A DNA stretch of 36,880 bases from contig NZ_JACJQG010000086.1 of assembly GCF_014696435.1 (NCBI RefSeq), forward strand, positions 1-36,880, in the 5' to 3' direction. This stretch comes from Calothrix anomala FACHB-343. Lineage in GTDB: Bacteria; Cyanobacteriota; Cyanobacteriia; Cyanobacteriales; Nostocaceae. Under the pieces are notes generated by a model. That model made no database searches, was not told the origin of the DNA, and saw only the letters and a list, made by a program, of their open reading frames with translations. The position numbers were made by a program, and so were the translations under genes. Shown in pieces: positions 1 to 7,977 of the stretch (its first letter is position 1; every line of letters starts with the position of its first letter).

Positions 1-19
1 TGGGATATGCTTTACTCAT
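1..19 (-). CDS. Transposase N-terminus, cut by window edge
   Basis: The start codon lies at 19-17 on the minus strand and the frame reads MSKAYP before the window ends. The same six codons occur at the other end of the window in opposite orientation. The peptide resembles the start of IS5-family transposases that I recall from Nostocales, but six residues cannot prove it. A GAGAGAG ribosome-binding stretch just upstream is buried in a hairpin. Confidence 0.5.
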
Positions 20-22
20 GTT

Positions 23-71
23 GCTCTCTCGGTGCTGTCTACTATCTATTCACAGCGTATACCGAGAGAGC
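23..71 (-). promoter_or_regulatory. Hairpin over the transposase ribosome-binding site (left copy)
   Basis: The arms GCTCTCTCGGT and ACCGAGAGAGC pair over 11 bases. An inner 5-base stem (GCTGT/ACAGC) lies behind a 4-base bulge, with a 13-base loop. The GAGAGAG element preceding the transposase ATG lies inside one arm. Such a fold would hide the ribosome-binding site in read-through transcripts, a known way for IS elements to limit transposase; its action here is inferred. Confidence 0.55.
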
Positions 72-110
72 TTTTTTACAATCTGTCCGACTTTTCAAAC
101 ATCCTCTTAG

Positions 111-316
111 GCTGAAACTTAGACATGGAAAAACCTCCGATGACAATTTGCTGGGATTTCTGTAGTGTTCTATAAATGACTTGGTTGAGTTATCTTGCTT
201 TATTCACTTATTCATCAACCAGTTTGACTAATAGACATCTCCGAAAATGACGTAAGGGCGAACGGCCGTTCGCCCCTACCAAGGCTTTCTGGCAACGCAG
301 AATTAATTTCACGCCT
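111..316. other. Intergenic stretch between IS end and FHA-WD40 gene
   Basis: No convincing gene is seen. The stretch carries a palindromic dispersed repeat near its right end (separate entry) and presumably the promoter of the FHA-WD40 gene. No clear -35/-10 pair or ribosome-binding site stands out. Nothing here matches the gene interrupted by the IS copy at the other end of the window. Confidence 0.5.
252..278. repeat. Palindromic dispersed repeat (gggcgaacggccgttcgccc)
   Basis: Bases 256-275 form a perfect 20-base palindrome, flanked by GTAA on one side and CTAC on the other. Closely similar GTAGGGGCGAACGGCCGTTCGCCCCTAC units are widely scattered in filamentous cyanobacterial genomes (recalled knowledge). 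It lies about 40 bases before the FHA-WD40 start codon, so it would be in or next to that gene's 5' untranslated leader. Confidence 0.7.
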
Positions 317-1663
317 ATGTCTAATGACAACTTGGTTGATCTCATCCACTTATTCCCGATCCGCTTTATGCAAGCATCTGAATTTCAATTGATTGCCAAA
401 CTCAAATTCTTCTCAGGCTTCTATACGCCCGATCGCCAGGAAATTAGAGAATATCAACTCACCACAAAAGTAGGCATAGGTCGTGAAGCTCCTTGTACAA
501 TTTTGGCAGACTCCAAATATCTGGCAGTTTCTCGCTTGCATGTAGAAATTCGTCCGACTCAGACTGACACCACCCAATGGGAACTCTTTGATAACAACGC
601 TACCAATGGCACTTATCTCAACGGAAAACGTCTGCAAAGGGGAGAACATCGGATATTGCAATCGGGCGATCGTATTCAACTGAGCAAAGATGGGCCGGAA
701 TTTCTGTTTGAGTGCCAAGTCATTGCCGCAGATCTTCCAGTTGCTCCCACAGCAAACATCCCAATTCCAGAGACTCCATCCCAGCATGAGGTTGCTGCTT
801 CTGTTGCTGTCCAACCAACTGCGCCAACAACTTCCATCCCGCAAACTCAGAGTGAAAATACATCACCTACCTCTGTTCCGCCTCAGATCAGTCTCTGGGA
901 TTTAAAAACTCATATCGCCCCCTACATCCCCTCAGGACACTCAGATGTCATCCGGGCGCTGGCCTTTAGTCCCGATGCTCAAATGCTTGCCAGTAGTAGT
1001 GCTGATAAGACAATCAAGCTGTGGGATCTCAGCACTCAAAAAGAAATTTGGAGCGTTGCTGCACATAAGTTAGCTGTGAGCGCGATCGCCTTTAGCCCTG
1101 ATGGCCAAATGCTTGCCAGTGGTAGTGCTGATAAAGTTATTAAACTTTGGCACCTCAACACCCAAGAAGAACTGAAAACTTTGACTGGACATAGTATGGG
1201 AGTTGGGGCGATTGCATGGAGTCCCAATGCTCAAACTCTTGCCAGTGGAAGTGCTGATAAAACCATCAAGTTGTGGGACTGGCAAGTCGAGGAAGTACTA
1301 CATACACTTAATGGACATCGAATGGCAGTGACAGCTTTGGCGTTTAGCCCTGATGGTCAAACCCTTGCTAGCGGCAGTGCTGATAAGACTGTTAAACTAT
1401 GGTCTCCGGAGACGGGTGAGGAATTATCGACAATTTCAGTGGGGCGATCGGCGATCGCGGCTTTGATGTTTAGTCCCGATGGGCAAATGCTAGCGATCGC
1501 CAGTGAAGACAAAACGATTCGCCTCTGGGACTTAAAAACCGAGCAGGAAATTCGTGGTGTCTTTGAACCTTTATGGCAAACTGGTGAAGTTGCCATTAGC
1601 CCTGATGGTTGCTGGTTTGCTTGTAGCTGTGATGACAAGACGATTAGGCTTTGGTCATGGTAG
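317..1663 (+). CDS. FHA domain-WD40 repeat protein
   Basis: A 448-residue cytoplasmic scaffold-type protein. Residues about 45-130 form an FHA domain, a phosphothreonine-binding module, with the expected G55-R56, S72-R73-x-H75 and N97-G98-T99 plus N102-G103. A Pro/Thr/Gln-rich linker (about 137-190) leads to a WD40 propeller (about 192-448). Six clear repeats end in KTIKLWD-like strings, and an extra ISLWD strand at about 191 may help close the ring. No catalytic domain or signal peptide is visible. Its 3' end overlaps the facing FHA-membrane gene by 20 bases. Its natural partners would be proteins phosphorylated by the nearby Ser/Thr kinase, which is inference. The start lacks a clear Shine-Dalgarno; Met18 is an alternative and would keep the whole FHA domain. 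Confidence 0.9.
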   Translation: MSNDNLVDLIHLFPIRFMQASEFQLIAKLKFFSGFYTPDRQEIREYQLTTKVGIGREAPCTILADSKYLAVSRLHVEIRPTQTDTTQWELFDNNATNGTYLNGKRLQRGEHRILQSGDRIQLSKDGPEFLFECQVIAADLPVAPTANIPIPETPSQHEVAASVAVQPTAPTTSIPQTQSENTSPTSVPPQISLWDLKTHIAPYIPSGHSDVIRALAFSPDAQMLASSSADKTIKLWDLSTQKEIWSVAAHKLAVSAIAFSPDGQMLASGSADKVIKLWHLNTQEELKTLTGHSMGVGAIAWSPNAQTLASGSADKTIKLWDWQVEEVLHTLNGHRMAVTALAFSPDGQTLASGSADKTVKLWSPETGEELSTISVGRSAIAALMFSPDGQMLAIASEDKTIRLWDLKTEQEIRGVFEPLWQTGEVAISPDGCWFACSCDDKTIRLWSW

Positions 1664-3794
1664 GCGCGATCGCCAGGATTTCTCGCTTTAATTTTTCCAG
1701 GTCAGCTAAAGACTGTTCTAGGTTTTTTAAATGCAGTTTTTTACTATTCTCTATCTGTGCTTTGAGCTGAAGTTGCAACATTTCCAGTTCACTAATATGA
1801 GTTGTATACTGTTCGCTGACAGTTTCCAAAGTTGTCCAGAATCGCCGCTCCTCTGAATCTACTGAAGAACTCAGATACTGTGAGAGTTTCTTAGTCAAAT
1901 CTTCTGATAGAGATTGATAGTAGCTGAGTGTTCCTTTTTGTAACTTCTCAACTGCTTCCTCGACTTTCATCGCCCTTTCATGCTGATAAGCAAAAAATAC
2001 AGCTACACCGATGGGAGGAATCAAACCAGGAATTAAAAATTTTTTGATATTCCATTCTTTAGGTATAAAAGTACTTCCAACCAGCATTAGTGTAGAAACA
2101 GTTGAAATCATTTGACCTTTAAAGTTTTTCCCTAGATACCCTAATAAGCCAGGCTGTTTATATCGAACTTTACATTCAGTGGGTGCTACCGCTGAGATTT
2201 GTAAAACTGGTTGGATATTAATGCTCTGAGTAACCTCAAAAGTAGAACTGGGCAAAGCAACTTCAGGAATACAATTCAGTGTTTTGTAACTTCTCTGCCA
2301 TAAACCATTCAAGCCACCCTCACCATAGGATAAACAAATATGTTTCCATTGCGTTGTAGCCCATTCAGCAAGTTCTGCTTGAGCAAGACTCAAAGCTGCT
2401 GTATGCATATCATTCAGTGCAGGATTTTGCTCATTACCAAGTTGCAAACGCACTGTGCGATGTCCTCCTTGATCAAATACAGCAGGTTCCAAATGCTTAA
2501 CAAAATGCTCTACTTTTTGAGGCAGTGCATTTTGTCTAAATTTATCTAGTAAATGAGCTTCAGATTGACTAATTGCAGTTTTAATCTGCCTAAACTGTTC
2601 TTTCTCTCCTTCAACTTTCTTGATTGCCTTTTTAGTTTGCTCCTTTAGAGTAGCGGGTGCTAGGCTATTAAGTTGATCTTCGGCTTGGTGCGTTTCCTGT
2701 TTTAACTTTGCTTCCTGCTGCTTCAAGATGGCTTCAATTGCATCTACTAGCTTTACTAATTGGGTCATAATGCGCTGAAGCAACATTTCTTCTGCCTTCT
2801 CCTTGGCTAATGTTTCCAGTGTTTGAGAGAATTGTTCAAACTCAGGACGGGTATGAGGAAAAAGCACCGTTGCTTGAGGATTCGCAATCACAGGCTGTAA
2901 AGCGAGAGCGATTTGTTCAATTAGTGGGTAATAGGGCTGGCTTTTCACCCAAGCTTCCATTGTTCGCCAATGTGCCTGTATGACTTCCGGATTGCCAATT
3001 CCTGGTGTTGTAGCGATAATAAATAATTTAGCAATTTTTCCCTCACTCGCCTGCGCCATCAACTGTTTCGCCGCATTCGACAAGGGTTGACTCAGATCCG
3101 TGATTAAACAAAGAACATCACAGTTAAATAATTGACTTGTATCATCTTTAGCCGCAGCACGATCGCCAGAACTTTCAAATACCAGCGTTGCACTACCAGT
3201 TGCTCCAGAAACAGATCCCAAACAAATCTCGTCGCCCGCCTTCAGCTGATACCAATCCGGCAATTTTTGCACACTGCCATTGATGTAGGTGCCATTTCTA
3301 CTTCCCACATCCCGCACCTGCCAACCATCTTTCATTAAAGGTTGAATTTCTAAATGGCAACCACTGACTAAGCTTAGTTCATCCGGCAGTAGAATTTGAG
3401 CGATATCTGGGTTACGTCCGATAATTTGTGGCTTTGTACTTGTTAACTTATACCGGAATGACTGTTTTCCATTCAGGTGATCGCACTTCAAAGTTAAAAC
3501 TGCTGGTAAAACATGAAGCTGAGAAATTTCTGGCAAAGGACTGGTTTGGATTTGGTAAGCTTCTCGCACCAAAGAATTCATATTCAGAAGTTTTTGAAGT
3601 GATTGTGCTTGATTTACATCCTGACTAATAATTTGGACAACAAGACTCTTCGTTTGTAGTGCTTTCTCCAGGGTTGCTAAGGCGGAGCCAATCGGCAGAT
3701 AAGCTTCATCCTGAGAACCACGCTCAGACACAAACTGGCGAACGGCATGAATGCTCTTAGCTAATTTATCAGTTTTAGCGGAAATAACTTTCAT
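1644..3794 (-). CDS. FHA protein with coiled coils and a membrane hairpin
   Basis: A 716-residue protein. Residues about 118-206 are an FHA domain with G126-R127, S144-x-x-H147, N167-G168-T169 and N172-G173. Residues about 222-300 look like the later part of a P-loop GTPase fold (CDVLCLITDLSQP, then KLFIIATTPG), but no Walker A motif is present. A long coiled coil spans about 330-420. Two hydrophobic segments (about 561-578 and 586-603) form a tight hairpin, followed by a second coiled coil to residue 710. The layout of helices, membrane hairpin and helices recalls bacterial dynamin-like proteins, but without the GTP-binding loop this is only a resemblance. It is the last gene of the minus-strand train, 154 bases after the last coiled-coil gene. 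It probably anchors a phospho-dependent complex at a membrane. Confidence 0.85.
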   Translation of the reverse strand: MKVISAKTDKLAKSIHAVRQFVSERGSQDEAYLPIGSALATLEKALQTKSLVVQIISQDVNQAQSLQKLLNMNSLVREAYQIQTSPLPEISQLHVLPAVLTLKCDHLNGKQSFRYKLTSTKPQIIGRNPDIAQILLPDELSLVSGCHLEIQPLMKDGWQVRDVGSRNGTYINGSVQKLPDWYQLKAGDEICLGSVSGATGSATLVFESSGDRAAAKDDTSQLFNCDVLCLITDLSQPLSNAAKQLMAQASEGKIAKLFIIATTPGIGNPEVIQAHWRTMEAWVKSQPYYPLIEQIALALQPVIANPQATVLFPHTRPEFEQFSQTLETLAKEKAEEMLLQRIMTQLVKLVDAIEAILKQQEAKLKQETHQAEDQLNSLAPATLKEQTKKAIKKVEGEKEQFRQIKTAISQSEAHLLDKFRQNALPQKVEHFVKHLEPAVFDQGGHRTVRLQLGNEQNPALNDMHTAALSLAQAELAEWATTQWKHICLSYGEGGLNGLWQRSYKTLNCIPEVALPSSTFEVTQSINIQPVLQISAVAPTECKVRYKQPGLLGYLGKNFKGQMISTVSTLMLVGSTFIPKEWNIKKFLIPGLIPPIGVAVFFAYQHERAMKVEEAVEKLQKGTLSYYQSLSEDLTKKLSQYLSSSVDSEERRFWTTLETVSEQYTTHISELEMLQLQLKAQIENSKKLHLKNLEQSLADLEKLKREILAIAPTMTKA

Positions 3795-3892
3795 AGAATC
3801 TCACAAGTGATATCGTGTCTGATGAAAGACTTATCATTAAGAGTGCAAGGAGGATGAGGGAGATGAGGGGGACAAGGAGGACTTTTAACAAA

Positions 3893-3922
3893 TGACAACT
3901 GACTATTGACTATTGACCAATG
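3893..3922. repeat. Heptanucleotide tandem repeats (TGACNNN)
   Basis: Four consecutive heptamers read TGACAAC, TGACTAT, TGACTAT and TGACCAA, followed by TG. This is the short tandemly repeated repetitive (STRR) type described from heterocystous cyanobacteria. A purine-rich run (GGAGGATGAGGGAGATGAGG and more) precedes it. It fills the gap between the last coiled-coil gene and the FHA-membrane gene and could reduce co-transcription. Confidence 0.65.
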
Positions 3923-3948
3923 CCAGTATTTTCATTGCGCCGACCTAC

Positions 3949-4842
3949 TTAAAGCTGCAAAATATCTAAGATACCTTCAAAGACTCCAACCGCCGCGCTC
4001 AGTCCGACGTTAGTACTTTCTGCGCCAGCGACAAGAGTATCTTTAGTTGTGACAACAGTTGTTGTTGTGGTTTCAATCAAACCGCTTAAGCGTTCCATTA
4101 ACTGCGACAACTCGTGGGTATTCCCTAGCAATTCTTCAATGCTCTGGCTGTGAAACTGGGTAAGCTGCTCGATTGTTTCCTGTGCTGAGTTCCCAGATGT
4201 TTCGCCAAGTCCCTGTAATTTTTCTGTCAACTGCTGCACAGTTTCTTCGACTTGTTGCGTAAATTCATCAGCCTTAGCAGTGATTTCTGGCAAACATTCT
4301 GCCACGGAAGCAACTAACGCCTCAGCCTTTTGCTCAATCTCTGATTGGTGTTCTTCCATATTTTGGTTGAATTCATTCAGCAAATATTCCTCAGTTTGAG
4401 AAACAGTTTCTGCCAATTCTGCTTCCAGTTCCCCTGCTTTTTCTGTCAGGCTAGTAAATGCTGCTTCTGCCGCTTGGAAAGCTTGTTCAAGAGTAGGAGT
4501 GACCGACTCAATCTTACCTCCCAATTGGGCGATCGCTGATTTAGTTTCTTCTAATTCCTGATCCAGTTCTCCTTTGACTGTTTGGAGTTTATTGTGGAGT
4601 TGAGCGATCGCATCAGTTCCTTGCTTGGCCTGAGTTTCTAACTCTTGTTTGGCGCTAGTAATCTGTGTTAGCAATGCCTGTGCCCGCTCGCTGAGGCTCG
4701 TCCAGTTTGTTTCTAGTTGTTCAGCAATGCTCGTTAACTGTTCACGAGACTCATCCATGTGGGACTGAACTTGTTCACTCTGCTCTGTTAACGTTGTGAG
4801 TTTAGTAACTGTTTCGTTGGCGATCGTGCCCAAATCAGACAT
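3949..4842 (-). CDS. Acidic coiled-coil protein 4 of 4
   Basis: A 297-residue protein of almost continuous Glu/Gln/Thr/Ala-rich helix with heptad spacing. It has no signal peptide, no enzymatic motif and only one cysteine. A motif near residues 120-134 (AFQAAEAAFTSLTE) matches one in coiled-coil protein 2 (AEQAFTSFTE) and more weakly protein 1 (AQDAFSD), suggesting a common origin. The C-terminus turns apolar (about 276-297, ending GVFEGILDILQL). A run of Thr at about 257-265 could be kinase sites. A good ribosome-binding site (AGGAGAAAG) precedes the ATG. The family is not recognised; structural filament, tether or helical-bundle membrane protein are all possible. Confidence 0.8.
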   Translation of the reverse strand: MSDLGTIANETVTKLTTLTEQSEQVQSHMDESREQLTSIAEQLETNWTSLSERAQALLTQITSAKQELETQAKQGTDAIAQLHNKLQTVKGELDQELEETKSAIAQLGGKIESVTPTLEQAFQAAEAAFTSLTEKAGELEAELAETVSQTEEYLLNEFNQNMEEHQSEIEQKAEALVASVAECLPEITAKADEFTQQVEETVQQLTEKLQGLGETSGNSAQETIEQLTQFHSQSIEELLGNTHELSQLMERLSGLIETTTTTVVTTKDTLVAGAESTNVGLSAAVGVFEGILDILQL

Positions 4843-4912
4843 AATTTCTTTCTCCTATGAGGTATCTATACAAAACTTGGTGCAAAACATCATTTTTATT
4901 CACATACCTGCC

Positions 4913-5836
4913 TCAAAGCGATATTCCGACCTTTTCTGCTGCTGATTCCACTGCATCGATCGCAGATTTCAATGGCTCAAGAAATGTATCTAGTTGATCG
5001 AATAATGCCTCTAGTGGTTCACAATGAGATGCAGTGTCGTCTTTAGCTCCAGTGATTTGGTCAGACATACTCACAATCGCGTCACAAATATGTTGCACTG
5101 CCCCTTCTACTAGGGACTTGAGTTCACCATCTATTTGCTCTTGAGTTGCACTGATTAGCTCATCTATACCAGATTTAATGGTCTGTTCAGCAATTTCACT
5201 TAAGTGAGTTTCAAACTCACTTTGAGATGCTGTGAATTGCGTCACCATCTCATTTACTTTCTCCGAAACACCCTGTTTAGCTGATTCCACTTCATCCGTG
5301 AGTGATTCTATCTGCTCACTTGCGGTAGTATGTGCCGCTTGAATCGCTTCTTGCACCCCTTGAAGTCCCTGACTGACAGTTTCTTGAGCAGTGGTGAATT
5401 GTTCTTGCCCAGATTCAATTTTTTCCTGAATCTGCGTCAGTCCTGTCTGTGCTGCCTCCTGAGCTGTTTCAATTGCAGATTTACTTTCCTCAAGCTGAGT
5501 CTTGAACTCGCCCATTTTCTCCTGAACAGACTCAATCTCAGTGGTGAGTTCAGTCTTGGCTGCTTCAAACACTTCTTGGAGTGATTCTGTGCCAGTTTCC
5601 ACTTCAGCGATCGCAGATTCTGTTTCGCTTTGCAAACTTGTCGCCACCTGCTGTAGTTCCGCCAAAGCAGCAGTAATCTGTTCAATCAGCGCTACTACAT
5701 CTGTCTGCTGTTCCTGAAGTGATGTCTCTAACTCTTCGATAGCCGTTTGAATTTCTGTTGCACCTTCAACCAAATGGTTCAATTGCTCTGGAACTATAGC
5801 CGCCATTTGAGCCAGTGCAGCGTATGCATCAGTCAT
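4913..5836 (-). CDS. Acidic coiled-coil protein 3 of 4
   Basis: A 307-residue, strongly acidic, predominantly helical protein. It has many near-repeats of the form SAIETAQEAAQTGLTQIQEK between residues about 75 and 185, which look like internal duplications of an 11/22- or heptad-based helix. The C-terminal third changes character (about 215-307: EQTIKSGIDELISATQEQID, then two Cys) and ends in an amphipathic segment (FLEPLKSAIDAVESAAEKVG). The ribosome-binding site AAGGAG is strong. It sits 70 bases before protein 4 and 169 bases after protein 2, with a dispersed repeat in that gap. There is no recognisable enzymatic domain or signal peptide. The function is unknown. Confidence 0.8.
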   Translation of the reverse strand: MTDAYAALAQMAAIVPEQLNHLVEGATEIQTAIEELETSLQEQQTDVVALIEQITAALAELQQVATSLQSETESAIAEVETGTESLQEVFEAAKTELTTEIESVQEKMGEFKTQLEESKSAIETAQEAAQTGLTQIQEKIESGQEQFTTAQETVSQGLQGVQEAIQAAHTTASEQIESLTDEVESAKQGVSEKVNEMVTQFTASQSEFETHLSEIAEQTIKSGIDELISATQEQIDGELKSLVEGAVQHICDAIVSMSDQITGAKDDTASHCEPLEALFDQLDTFLEPLKSAIDAVESAAEKVGISL

Positions 5837-5919
5837 AGTCAGTTCTCCTTAAATTTGGTACACAGCAGTTTTCATATATATATTTAGACCACGCGCTGAT
5901 ATCTGTATTTCTTTCTGAC

Positions 5920-5992
5920 TTTGCGCGGCAGTTGCTTTAAGTCGGGGAACCCGCCCAACGCACTGCCTTGCCTTTGCGCCTTTGCGTGAGAT
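5920..5992. repeat. Dispersed palindromic repeat between coiled-coil genes
   Basis: This stretch holds an inverted pair GGCAGT (5927-5932) and ACTGCC (5962-5967) around a GTCGGGGAACCCG core. It is followed by CCTTTGCGCCTTTGCGTGAG, a phrase I recall as recurrent in intergenic DNA of Nostoc-type genomes. It is more GC-rich than the surrounding genes. It separates coiled-coil proteins 2 and 3 and may have inserted into a formerly tighter operon. Confidence 0.55.
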
Positions 5993-6005
5993 AAGATCGC
6001 TAAAA

Positions 6006-7010
6006 TCAGAAAATCCCCAGCGTCAGCACTTTCAGGGCTAGCTTAATGGCATCTATCGCCTCTTTAGCAATTAGCAGTTCTGGCAGAATTGGACTCAGTG
6101 CTGTAGTAATACCTGTACCCGTTACCATCAGAGTCATTGACTTTGCAACTTCTTGTGCCATTTCTGTAACCACATTATCTATCGCATCTTGAAAAGCAGT
6201 TTCTACTCCATCAATAAGTGTGTTTTCCAAATGGTCAATGACAGTACTCAAGATTTCAGATGCTTGCTCTTGAAGATGCTCACCTACTTCTTCTGCTTGA
6301 TTGCCAAAGTTGTCAAAAAGGTGGGTAAGTGCTTCTTCTAAGCTACTAAAACTTTCTATCATCTCATTAACTTGGTTTTGACTCAGTTCTTCACCAAATT
6401 CACTTAAGAGCGTTTGCACAGATGACTTACAAGTTTCTCCAATCTCACTGACTAGTTCTGTCCATTGTTCTTCTGTTTCCGAGTGCAGAGTCTCCATTTC
6501 TTGTTGAAGTTGTGCGATCGTCTCAGTGAAACTGGTAAATGCTTGTTCAGCACTATCCCATATTTGAGTCACTTCTGATTCTGTTTCTTCCAGAGTTGTT
6601 TTGACTACTTCTACAGCTGTTTTAATTTCTGCCAAATCACCATCGATTTCAGTTTGAGCTTCTTTGAACTCTGTCTCCAAAGCAGTTTGAGCCTCTGACA
6701 AAGATTGAGTAAATTCATCTACTTTGCCCTCAATCTCAGAAACAGCTTGCTGGAGTTCATCCAGGGCGGAAATGGCAGCTTCCTGACTGTTTTCTATCTC
6801 AGTTTCACCTGTTTCCAATGCCTGTGTTAAACCAGATAATGCAGCACTCACACGATCATCTACCTGATCCAGATGCTCATTATGCGACTCTAGCTGTTCG
6901 CAAGCTTCACTGATTTGGGTATAAGCCTGTTCCAGCATATGCAACAGCTGAGTCAGACTCTCGGCCGATTCCTCCGTTGATTGACGTAACTCTTCTTGTA
7001 CAACTGCCAT
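6006..7010 (-). CDS. Acidic coiled-coil protein 2 of 4, hydrophobic C-terminus
   Basis: A 334-residue protein. Residues 1-290 are Glu/Gln/Ser/Thr-rich coiled coil, with the shared motif AEQAFTSFTE at 154-163. The last 45 residues are different: a hydrophobic, Gly/Pro-containing segment (MTLMVTGTGITTALSPILPE), then IDAIKLALKVLTLGIF. That tail is the most membrane-like of the four and could insert into or lie on a bilayer. The start is supported by AAGGAG eight bases before the ATG. It lies 45 bases after coiled-coil protein 1, so the two are probably co-translated. It is the longest of the set. A role as the membrane-contacting member of a four-part assembly is speculation. Confidence 0.8.
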   Translation of the reverse strand: MAVVQEELRQSTEESAESLTQLLHMLEQAYTQISEACEQLESHNEHLDQVDDRVSAALSGLTQALETGETEIENSQEAAISALDELQQAVSEIEGKVDEFTQSLSEAQTALETEFKEAQTEIDGDLAEIKTAVEVVKTTLEETESEVTQIWDSAEQAFTSFTETIAQLQQEMETLHSETEEQWTELVSEIGETCKSSVQTLLSEFGEELSQNQVNEMIESFSSLEEALTHLFDNFGNQAEEVGEHLQEQASEILSTVIDHLENTLIDGVETAFQDAIDNVVTEMAQEVAKSMTLMVTGTGITTALSPILPELLIAKEAIDAIKLALKVLTLGIF

Positions 7011-7055
7011 ATTGATTTATCTCCTTGACTATAGGCTGAGAGCATTAAATCTGCG

Positions 7056-7955
7056 TTATCCCAACAAATCATGAACAGTATGCAAAACATCTAGGATTGG
7101 CTCAACTGTCTCCAAAACCTCACCAATACTGCCGATTACCTCCCCCAGTTCTCCATCTAGCAGTCCGTGAGACGATTCACCAACTTGACTCAAGCTAGAA
7201 AGCGCACCAGTCAGTCCTGCCATTGCTTCAGACAGTTGACTTTGTATATCCTCTGTATACTTATGCGTCAGTGTATCCAAGACTTCACTAGAGCTTGTAT
7301 CTAAAGTACTGACTAAGTTAGTGAAATTTTCAGTTTTACTGGTGGTCAAGGTTTCAAAGGCAGTCGTTACCGTTTCCAGTTGCTCTGTGAGTTCTGTTTC
7401 CAATGCCTCAAACTGTTCGAGTAACTCAGTCTTGCGATCGCTGAAGGCATCTTGAGCAGTATCAAAAACACCACGAAATTCCTCAATATTACTGGAGATA
7501 GTTTCACTGTGGCTACCAGCTTCAGTTTCTGTTTCCAGGATATGCTGAGTTAGTTGCTCCAAACCAGACTGAATCTCCTCAGCCTCAGTTTCAATTTCCG
7601 ACAACATTGATTCCGCATGACTCTTGAATTCATCTAACTGAGCTTTAAACTCACTGGAAATTGTATCTATCTGACTATCTAATTCGCTGATTTTTTGGTC
7701 TAATGTTTCCAACCCTTCTTTGGCAGTTTGCAACTCACTCTCCAAAGTTTGTTCAGCAGTATCTAGAACATTACCAAAAGCCTCTAACTTAGCTTGTGCA
7801 TCCTGCCCAGCAGAGGAAAGTGTGGAATTTAGAGATGTAATCAGTTGCTCAATGTGGGTGACACAATTGACTGCGCGATCGACCTCCACTGAAAGTGCCT
7901 GACTCTTAGCTTCATTTTTTTCAATTAAATCATTAATGGTACTGAGAGTTGACAT
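7056..7955 (-). CDS. Acidic coiled-coil protein 1 of 4
   Basis: A 299-residue coiled-coil protein, very rich in Glu, Thr, Ser and Leu, with one Cys near residue 31 and no signal peptide. A version of the shared motif is at 164-172 (DTAQDAFSD). The C-terminus (about 258-299) has regularly spaced apolar residues and Gly, ending VEPILDVLHTVHDLLG, comparable with the end of protein 4 (FEGILDILQL). AAGGTAA precedes the ATG. It begins only 22 bases after the VanY-type peptidase gene ends, so it is likely in the same transcript as the peptidase and kinase. No enzymatic domain is seen; the function is unknown. Confidence 0.8.
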   Translation of the reverse strand: MSTLSTINDLIEKNEAKSQALSVEVDRAVNCVTHIEQLITSLNSTLSSAGQDAQAKLEAFGNVLDTAEQTLESELQTAKEGLETLDQKISELDSQIDTISSEFKAQLDEFKSHAESMLSEIETEAEEIQSGLEQLTQHILETETEAGSHSETISSNIEEFRGVFDTAQDAFSDRKTELLEQFEALETELTEQLETVTTAFETLTTSKTENFTNLVSTLDTSSSEVLDTLTHKYTEDIQSQLSEAMAGLTGALSSLSQVGESSHGLLDGELGEVIGSIGEVLETVEPILDVLHTVHDLLG

Positions 7956-7977
7956 AATTACCTTGCGAGATAAATAT

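Larger units (their letters stand above)
1..110 (-). mobile_element. 5' end of an insertion sequence, left copy (partial)
   Basis: These 110 bases are the exact reverse complement of the last 110 bases of the window; identity stops at base 111. Reading outward on the minus strand, the segment has an IS-like terminus (CTAAGAGGATGTTTGAAAAG), a hairpin, and then an ATG that opens a reading frame MSKAYP and runs off the edge. From memory this start matches IS5-family cyanobacterial transposases; family assignment is inference. Only the 5' tip of the element is present. Confidence 0.75.

Noticed and set aside
413-844. 143-codon minus-strand frame
   Set aside because: It lies within the FHA domain of a clearly real plus-strand gene and has no protein-like pattern.
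3949-7955. Phage tape-measure protein or chemotaxis-receptor interpretation of the coiled-coil genes
   Set aside because: There are no tail, baseplate or capsid genes nearby, and no membrane segments or signalling-domain hairpin motif as in chemoreceptors.
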